From Planctomycetota bacterium (lineage in GTDB: Bacteria > Planctomycetota > Phycisphaerae > Sedimentisphaerales > Anaerobacaceae), in contig JADFHU010000352.1 in the NCBI GenBank assembly GCA_022567055.1, positions 1 through 6,259 on the forward strand: a DNA stretch of 6,259 bases, read 5' to 3'. Shown in pieces: positions 5,264 through 6,259 of the stretch. Numbering within the stretch: position 1 is the stretch's first letter; every line of letters starts with the position of its first letter. The translations under genes and the position numbers were made by a program. Below the pieces are notes generated by a model, which was given only the letters and a program-made list of their open reading frames with translations, had not been told where the DNA came from and did not search any database.

Positions 5264-6259
5264 ATGAGGACGATTGTCGAAATACTCGAACAGCAGATCG
5301 CTGCGGCCATGAGCGCGGTGACCGGGGAGGAAAACTGCCCCGCCATCGTCAAGCCGACGGCGGATCCCAAATTCGGAGACTATCAGGCCAATGGCGCCAT
5401 GGGATTGGCCAAGCGTCTCAAGACCAACCCCCGTCGTGTCGCAGAACAGGTAGTCGCGAAGCTCGATCTGCGGGACATCTGTGAGTCTCCCGATATTGCA
5501 GGTCCCGGCTTCATCAACCTCCGGCTGAGCCCCGGCTTTCTGAGTGACCGACTCTTGGAGACGAGGGCAGACCCGATTCGCCTAGGCATTGAGGCAGTCA
5601 GCACGCCTCAGACCATCGTGGTCGATTTTTCCAGCCCCAATGTGGCCAAGCAGATGCACGTGGGGCATCTGCGGAGCACGATTATTGGGGACTGTATCTG
5701 CCGCATGCTCGAGTTTGAGGGGCATCGGGTCATCAGACAGAACCACATCGGCGACTGGGGCACGCAGTTCGGCAAAGTCATTCTCTCGCTGTGGCACATC
5801 TGTATGGCGAGAAACCTTCACAAAGCAGAAAAGCCCTACTACATCGTAGAGGATCTAATAGCCAGCTCGGCTGACAAGAAAAACGCAACTGCCTTCTTCA
5901 ATAGCATTGTAAAACGTCATCAGGAAGATTGGCTCGCGGATTCTAAGTATGTCGATGGGGATGGCGAGCGGTATTTTTATCCGTTCCTGAGAGAATTCTT
6001 TCAGAGCAACGAAGCACTTTGGCCAGAGCTTCTAGAGGCGTACCGATATGTTAATCTGCTCGATGAATTATTCAAGGGAATGGGGCGAACCATACGAATA
6101 CGCGTCAAGGATGAAGATGATCAATTCGCATATAGAGACGTCCCCTACGAGTCTCTTTCACGCCACATCACTACAATGCTCCAAAAGGGTGGACAAGAAG
6201 ATTTACAGGAGAGAGAGGCTTGGAAGCTAGTCACTAGACTAACGCTTGACGAATGCAAC
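5264..6259 (+). CDS. argS: Arginyl-tRNA synthetase, 3' end cut by window edge
   Basis: A class I aminoacyl-tRNA synthetase charging tRNA-Arg with arginine; 332 residues are visible of an expected 550-650. The N-terminal tRNA D-loop-binding (Add1) domain is at about 1-105, with FGDYQANGAMGLAK at 37-50 and IAGPGFINLRL at 78-88. The catalytic domain begins at about 117 with VVDFSSPNVAKQMHVGHLRS, whose HVGH (132-135) is the ATP-binding HIGH motif, then NHIGDWGTQFGK at 160-171. The KMSK region and anticodon domain lie beyond the window. Between DWGTQFG and AWKLV (319-323), where the family fold resumes, there are about 148 residues against about 60 in E. coli, so roughly 85-90 are extra. Base composition falls from about 60% to 46% G+C near 5800. 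The ATG at 5264 is the only early start; its SD is poor (AGGG abuts it), implying coupling to rsfS. Confidence 0.95.
   Translation, partial: MRTIVEILEQQIAAAMSAVTGEENCPAIVKPTADPKFGDYQANGAMGLAKRLKTNPRRVAEQVVAKLDLRDICESPDIAGPGFINLRLSPGFLSDRLLETRADPIRLGIEAVSTPQTIVVDFSSPNVAKQMHVGHLRSTIIGDCICRMLEFEGHRVIRQNHIGDWGTQFGKVILSLWHICMARNLHKAEKPYYIVEDLIASSADKKNATAFFNSIVKRHQEDWLADSKYVDGDGERYFYPFLREFFQSNEALWPELLEAYRYVNLLDELFKGMGRTIRIRVKDEDDQFAYRDVPYESLSRHITTMLQKGGQEDLQEREAWKLVTRLTLDECN

Noticed and set aside
5249..5266. RsfS-ArgS fusion by stop readthrough
   Set aside because: The two genes share a frame across one TGA and four codons, but ArgS homologues start where this ATG lies and nothing suggests readthrough or selenocysteine insertion.
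1..6259. CRISPR arrays, tRNA/rRNA genes, transposases, defence or toxin-antitoxin genes
   Set aside because: No spaced repeats, cloverleaf, rRNA-like sequence or matching protein motifs were seen on either strand.

Overview
The window is ordinary bacterial chromosome, about 55-60% G+C over most of its length, coding-dense, with GTG and TTG starts used freely. The gene set (Na+-coupled symporters, an 800-residue K+-dependent membrane pyrophosphatase of Na+-pump type, a small cupin, rsfS-argS) would suit an energy-limited or anaerobic, deep-branching bacterium such as a Planctomycetota/PVC-type lineage. No rRNA or other taxonomic marker is present, so this placement is a guess.

Layout. Positions 1-2005 are a minus-strand operon read right to left: a CNT-family nucleoside transporter (nupC-like), then a single-domain cupin 2 bases downstream, then a Na+/proline symporter (putP) whose start codon overlaps the cupin stop. 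The putP copy runs off the left edge and appears to have lost its middle: a PutP-like first helix joins directly to the C-terminal helices. Positions 2006-2252 are a divergent intergenic region. It holds an 18-bp hairpin flanked by CTTAGG direct repeats in the nupC leader, plus a plausible sigma70 promoter with small palindromes in front of hppA. Positions 2253-4673 encode the membrane pyrophosphatase, closed by a strong intrinsic terminator at 4724-4756. Positions 4868-6259 are the start of another plus-strand unit: ribosomal silencing factor rsfS, then argS, cut by the right edge.

How they fit. HppA would use pyrophosphate, including that released by aminoacyl-tRNA synthetases such as ArgS, to pump Na+ (possibly with H+). 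PutP spends the Na+ gradient and NupC spends a Na+ or H+ gradient, so the left half is linked by ion energetics. RsfS and ArgS belong to translation.

No previously undescribed multi-gene system is evident. The observations most worth checking are the internally deleted putP, the palindromic element before nupC, and an abrupt drop from about 60% to about 46% G+C inside argS that coincides with an insertion-like segment. The first and third could be biology or assembly chimerism.
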